A DNA stretch of 64,000 nt, taken from NCBI GenBank assembly GCA_015680685.1, contig MNCI01025099.1, positions 159,710 through 223,709 of the forward strand, written 5' to 3'. Both the position numbers and the translations under genes were made by a program. This DNA is from Gnetum montanum. Lineage: Eukaryota; Streptophyta; Gnetopsida; Gnetales; Gnetaceae. Of the stretch, positions 59,151-64,000 are shown piece by piece (position 1 is the stretch's first letter; each line of letters opens with the position of its first letter). The notes below the pieces were generated by a model that was not told the DNA's origin, did not search any database, and worked only from the letters and a program-made list of their open reading frames with translations.

Positions 59151-60207
59151 ACTACTACCTACCTTCTTTGGGTACTCCCAAGCCTGGTGCCCTAACTACC
59201 CACATGCAAAATAGTTCTGGTAATCCCTTTGTAAATGACCAGATTACCCACATCTATAACAAACAATAGCTCCACAACCAACTCTAATAGTAGGACCATC
59301 AGTGGGTGTTGGGCACTCTCCTCCATGGCCACAAGCATGCTTAGAGGGGACAAGTCTCTCTCTAGATGTCAGTCCTCTCTTCTACCCTTGTCACCTCTCT
59401 CTACGTGTTGTATCCTCCTACTAACTCCTCTCTAAATTCATGGCTACTACTCTAGCTTCATCATAGGAAGTCAATCTAAGAGGTAATAGATGATCCTTGA
59501 AAGATGGTCTCAAGCCTCAAACAAACCTGTTTGTCCATGACCAAGCATTTGTTTGCATCTAGGGTACATAACTACTCAGCTCAAAGAAACGAGCATCATA
59601 CTTCACCATAGACCAACTACCCTAATACAAATGGTAAAACTCATTCTCTTTGGCCTATTCATATTGGGTAGACACATAATGACCTTTGAAAGATGCTAGA
59701 AAATCATCCCATGCCACCTCTTGACCAGTCCATCCCTTTGCATGCTCTTTAGTCATCCACCAATGTTGGGCAGTAACAACCAATTGTTAAATTGCCAAGT
59801 GAGTTTGCTGCACTGATAAATAGCTCATAAAATCAAGAGCCTTTTGCAATTCCTCAAAACATTTTGTAGCCACAGTGGGATCCTTAGTGCCATCAAATTT
59901 AGGAGGTCCCAATTTTTGAAATTGCTCCATGAGTTTCCTAATAATAGGCTACCTATTTGCTTCTCTTGAGTCTCCACTACCACTACCACTACCACTTCCC
60001 ACTTCCCACTTCCTTGATCATGGGAATAGGAGTAGGAGCATCACTAGTTGCAACATGCTATTGTATGATCTATAAGAATTGTCGTATAAGATCTAGCTAC
60101 CTATTTACAAGACCACTGCTAGATGTTGGAGGAGGTTGCTCTTTTTCATCATTAGATCCTTCTGGTCTATAGGCCCCACCAACATCATGACCACGTCTAC
60201 TATACAT
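59151..60207 (-). pseudogene. gag: element C gag
   Basis: Begins MYSRRGHDVGGAYRPEGSND at 60207. Core residues FLASFKGHYVSTQYE near 59700, then a block ending TNRFVQGLRPSFKDHLLPLR-like near 59545-59485 (family: F..GL....R..V). A zinc knuckle CYRCG*SGHLQRDY near 59265-59220: the CCHC pattern is kept except a stop and Cys-to-Tyr at the end. Several stops throughout. Confidence 0.75.
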
Positions 60208-60273
60208 CTTTGTAACCTAAAATTACACAAATGGGTGAGTACCCCGATCATCATACAACATCGAAGAAAAATA

Positions 60274-60285
60274 GCTCTAATACCA
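60274..60285 (-). promoter_or_regulatory. primer-binding site of element C (initiator Met tRNA)
   Basis: Minus strand TGGTATTAGAGC, three bases inside the 5' LTR end. One C-to-T change from the plant initiator-Met site TGGTATCAGAGC. Confidence 0.85.
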
Positions 60286-60288
60286 CAA

Positions 60289-63031
60289 TGTAACACCTCA
60301 CCCTAGCAAGGGCAAGGTGATGCCTAGGATTAAGAAATATTAGCATAGAAGCATGATAACTAAAACCAATAATGCATAGGATACATGATAATAAGAAAAG
60401 TCAAAGGGTACAAAACTTTCCTACCATACCAAAAACCAAACATATATATATCACCTTAGATAAATGCATGTCTCTACATGAAGCAAACTATACACTACTC
60501 TACAAAAAAAAAAACACATAACCTCATTATCATATAAAGAAGAGTATAAAGAGTTCCATACAAGGGTATCTAGTCCACACTACTATACATGAAAATATAC
60601 ATCAACCAAGCATAGAAGCTTTTCCCTTCTGGTACCCTTCCTCTCTATGCTCATCTAGGCTCTTGCACCTTTTACTTGTAATGAAATAAAGTTAGTACAA
60701 AAGTGAGTGGGAAGCCTTTACACTTCCCCTACTAGATGGTCGACAAGTGTTGCACTAGAGGAAAGGAGTGGGATACAAGGAAACCTGCAACATTGTTAGT
60801 CTCATGCTTACTCAAAACAACACACATCATATCAACCATAATGCTAACATATGATCATACAAGCATAGACAAAGACATAGTCCAACATCATCTATCATGC
60901 CCATGATATACCAGAAATAGTCCATGATCCACATAATCATAATCCAAATAGAACACCTAGACTCAACAATATGACTCACAAACCAATACGATCACATACA
61001 TAGCCCATGTGGTTGCTAGCATATCCATGCTTAGTGTAGCATGTGAAATGTTTCCATGAGTACTCATAATAGCCATTTCTTGCAAGTCTTTTATTAGTCT
61101 TTTATTTATCCAACCAGTTCTAGGATCCTTCAACTTGTGACCTACAACCACTAGCCTTCTAGAGAACAAGCGATAGGGATGAACACTCCTATGTCATGGA
61201 CCAGCTGTAGGGATAAACACACCTATGCCATGGACTAGTTGTAGGGACAAACACACCTATGCTGTCCCACTCTCAAGATGATGCCTAAGATAGAAGCCTC
61301 ACCAATGCATCACAATGGAGGTCAATCCATACTACCTCCAAGGTGTGTCATCACCAACTAGTCCACATCCTCATGCTAGCACCACCTACCAATAATTTTC
61401 ACAAGTGTCATCGTAAAAACATAGAAATAGTCTAGCTAGCTTAAGCCAACACATGTCATAAGCACATAACATCTAACAAGAAACTAGACGGATCCATCCC
61501 TAATAGTTATAGTCATGCCATGAAAATAATGTCCTATTCCTCAAAAGACCTCGGTATGACAAATAATATCCTATTCCTCAAAAGACATAGAACTTAATAC
61601 AAATGACCACTAGAATAAGCTTCAAAGATAAAACTAATCCCACAATTAGAAAGTACTTCCTAAAACGATCCCAATGATACTAATTTTACCTAAATCGAAC
61701 TCCTAGAAGCAAAGTTATGCACGTTCAAAGTTTGGTTGATAAAATAATATTTAAATAATATTTGGAACACCCAAAAATGCTTGCACCCTAATAGGCCCCA
61801 CAAATAGCATATCATACAAGGATCATCAACACCACATACCACAGACCACAAGTTCACATCATCTCATACATTGCATATATATATTTATCCATAATTTGTA
61901 ACCAAAACTGGACAAATTTGGGGAAAACAAAATAATATGTCCAAGCTCAATCCTTGAGCTATCCATCCCACATGCCCACATCACATAATCATATACACTA
62001 ATCTAGCATAAAAATATAGGGGAAAGGCAAATACAACCCACTAATTCAAATTGTTGGGGTTGAAAGGCTAAAACAAGGAGAAAATCCTCAAAAACTTGGT
62101 AGGACTTCATTTCATTTCCAATAAGTTTTTGCCCACATAGATATGACCATAGTAATCCCAAATCCAAGTTCAGAATAAGTAAAAAGCATTCACAAGGCTT
62201 GGAATCCAGAAAAAGAAGAGAACAAAAAGAAAAATGTCACAAGATAGACTCCTATGTGTTTTCTATTTTTAAAATAGAGGAAACAGAAGAAAAAAATAGA
62301 AACCTGAGCATGGCAGTGGGCTATGGTCTCTTTATCTTAAAATGTGAAAAAAAAAATTAGGCCACGTTACTTGTGGTAGCAACAAAAAAATGGTGGTGGA
62401 AATACTAAAGGAAAAAAAATAAACATAATAAACATAGTATACATTCAACCTTTGATTGGGTTTATTGGGTGCACATCATGTAATACATGAGTTTTACTTT
62501 TTTCCTTGGTTATTTTTTGACTCAAATTATTTATTATTATTTTTTAACAATATTTTCATAAGTTAGTTTTATTTTGGTCTCCACCCTTAATACCATAAAC
62601 TTTAAACCTGTGTAACAGATATATCGCAATTCCAAATCAAAATATGTTTGAACCTACGAGATCCTTATCACATGTGCTACACATTCACATGCCAAAACCA
62701 CATCTGAACATCACACAACATAGTGTTATAGTACAAATGCCTACCTACCAAAATCACACATAAAGCATGAAAACATACCATATTGGTGCTCTTATACCCC
62801 AATCCAACACTCCTGCTAGCAACCTTACCTATCTAACACATCAGACAGGGCTAGTGTACATAATCACATTAGTTAAGCATGTAAAGGCATCATAATCATA
62901 ACAAAAAAAAATGAAGCCTCATAAGATATAAAATAAATTAACTCATCCTTGAAAACCCACTGGGACTCCACATGTAATGTCTAAATCATAAGCGTATGAC
63001 CATACCTACTAGCTCTGGGTGGAGTGTAACA
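60289..63031 (-). repeat. 5' LTR of element C (2743 bp)
   Basis: Minus strand TGTTACACTCCACCC at 63031 to GGTGAGGTGTTACA at 60289. Aligns over its length with the 3' LTR, with small indels (shorter AT and A runs). The minus frame 60963-61169 parallels 54200-54388 in the other LTR and is not a gene. Confidence 0.9.
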
Positions 63032-63360
63032 ATTTCAGGCTATGATTATAGTTTAGGATCATTTTGGGCCATGATGGTTGCTAATTTAAGGTCATTTTAG
63101 GTTGCATGTGCTGATAGCATGTGTCGATAGTTTAAGGCCATTTTGAGCCACACAATTGCTAGTTTAAGGCAATTTTGGATCCCATGTTGCTAGTTTAAGG
63201 CCATTGCAGGCCATAACAATTGCTATTTTAAGGCCATAATTGGCTGTAATGTGAAGATTAACTATGATATTTTAAAGCCATTTTGGATCCCGTGTTACCA
63301 GTTTAAGGCCATGGCAGGCCATAGTGATAGTTTTAGGCCATTTTGGGCCCTAGTATGTTA
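63032..63360. repeat. GCTAGTTTAAGGCCATTTTGGGCC array
   Basis: About nine imperfect units with core AGTTTAAGGCCATTTTGGGCC, spaced about 30-40 bases. Continuous with 53440-53505 before element C inserted. Related to the arrays at 43137 and 47330. Confidence 0.8.
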
Positions 63361-63560
63361 TCATATTTCTTTTTTGTAATTTTATTGATATGATTTTTGT
63401 GTATTTTATTGTTTTCATGCATAAGCTAATGATTGCTAAAGGGTAAACTAAACAAGTGAATGTGTAAACTAAGCAAAAAGGAATAAACAAAGTGAAAAAT
63501 GCATAATGTAAACAACCAAGCTAAATGTAAATGCATAAACAAGTGTAGGAAAGTGGGGTA
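63361..63560. other. A+T-rich spacer beside the Tat protease
   Basis: T-rich then A-rich sequence with repeated TAAACTAA / AATGCATAA words. No coding. Confidence 0.4.
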
Positions 63561-63599
63561 TGCAGAGGTGAAGGACAGGTAAGCACCTAGTATGTGTTG

Positions 63600-64000
63600 G
63601 AGTAAGGAGATGCCTTAGTCATGTAATTGCTTCCTAAACTAGTGCAGCCTAGGAGGTGCATACGACCTAGACTGTACTAAGTGATTTTTTCCTTGACCTT
63701 CGTCCACTATGTCAAAGGGCAATTCAGATCGTAACGTGTCCTCCAAGAGGTCATTGGCTTCCTTTGTTGGCTTAGGTGGGTCTACCTCACATGTTTTGCC
63801 CTCATCCTTTTCAGTGGATGCATCATCAAGGAACTTCACCTCTAACTCTTTTTCCATGTCTATATTGTTAATGGCTAGAGGAGCTGCATTCTCACTATAG
63901 ATATGACCTCGCCACCTTCATATGAAAGGTGGATTTCTTGGTGGATGGGAGAGGAGACAACCTATAATTGGGCTAGCCAAGGCCTACCTAGGATTAGGTT
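63600..64000 (-). pseudogene. pol: Tat protease C-terminal part and linker
   Basis: At the window edge the minus frame reads NLILGRPWLAQL, a stop, then VVSSPIHQEIHLSYEGGEVI, the end of Tat-type retropepsins (family: GRPW......A..STLHQ.LKF). Open frame 63857-63639 continues MEKELEVKFLDDASTEKDEG to SYAPPRLH as an acidic linker. The catalytic Asp lies outside the window. The next domain, RT, is 16.5 kb away at 47.1 kb. Confidence 0.7.

Larger units (their letters stand above)
53506..63031 (-). mobile_element. Ty3/gypsy chromovirus-like element C, structurally complete
   Basis: 9526 bp, flanked by ATTTC on both sides (53501-53505 and 63032-63036). Two long LTRs (53506-56302 and 60289-63031), Met-type primer site, gag, protease, RT, RNase H, integrase with a C-terminal region, and a polypurine tract, all in minus orientation. 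Broken by stops and frameshifts, so not autonomous. The LTR starts (TGTTACA...) and integrase tail resemble Tekay/Reina-type chromoviruses; the lineage is an inference. Confidence 0.92.
40311..64000 (-). mobile_element. Tat-lineage Ty3/gypsy element, large, interrupted; 5' part outside window
   Basis: Minus-strand pol with RT, RNase H, a second archaeal-type RNase H and integrase at 47.1-43.7 kb. Protease of the same type is at 64000-63560. The double RNase H is the known hallmark of the Tat group (Ogre, Retand and relatives). Downstream (lower coordinates) are arrays and an LTR-like block with a minus-strand TATA box near 40710. The gap between protease and RT holds about 6.9 kb of other DNA plus the complete element C. 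That PR and RT belong to one copy is inferred from strand, order and type. Confidence 0.6.

Noticed and set aside
47274-63645. Possible CACTA-type transposon ends (CACTACA at 47274, complement CACTAG near 63634) with subterminal arrays
   Set aside because: Only a few bases match, there is no matching three-base flanking duplication, and the arrays are in direct rather than inverted orientation.

Overview
The window looks like intergenic heterochromatin of a seed plant with a very large, slowly purged genome. A gymnosperm is my best guess; this is inferred from nested, heavily decayed LTR retrotransposons with almost no intact genes, and there is no species marker. I see no complete host gene. 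Nearly every long coding stretch is a retrotransposon protein broken by stops and frameshifts. Many stops are TAG/TAA where CAG/CAA is expected, as cytosine deamination would produce. There are 219 N at 8824-9042 and single N at 13900, 32445 and 55553.

Layout. 1-5353: 3' part of a Ty3/gypsy element of the Athila/Tat (OTA) type (family A, copy A1), with pol, a 1.9 kb 3' UTR and a complete 3' LTR. 5354-6011: two older LTR fragments. About 6012-8050: a LINE reverse transcriptase relic interrupted by a tRNA-like SINE and an LTR-like block. 8427-14337: two ~0.4 kb direct repeats around ~5 kb of non-coding, A+C-rich DNA, probably a non-autonomous LARD-type element. 15.2-17.2 kb: two host-gene relics, an ankyrin-repeat fragment and an intronless CCR4-type deadenylase pseudogene. 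17.2-22.8 kb: simple repeats, duplications and an LTR-like block. 22.8-27.4 kb: a Ty1/copia element (minus strand) with both LTRs and a deletion in its RT core.

29.07-40.3 kb is a three-level nest. Element B (+) is split inside its 5' LTR by family A copy A2 (minus, 29515-39082). A2 in turn carries a solo LTR (30428-31441) with a perfect TATGG duplication.

From about 40.3 kb to the window end runs a Tat-lineage Ty3/gypsy element (minus) with the extra, archaeal-type RNase H. Its RT, RNase H and integrase lie at 43.7-47.1 kb and its protease at 63.6-64.0 kb. The gap holds tandem arrays, an unrecognised decayed multi-exon gene on the opposite strand (49.6-53.2 kb, with at least five GT-AG introns), and a structurally complete chromovirus-like Ty3/gypsy element (53506-63031, minus) with 2.7-2.8 kb LTRs and a perfect ATTTC duplication.

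The genes do not form an operon or pathway; the only functional linkage is gag-pol order within each retroelement. The most interesting item is the unrecognised spliced gene antisense to, and lodged within, the Tat polyprotein.
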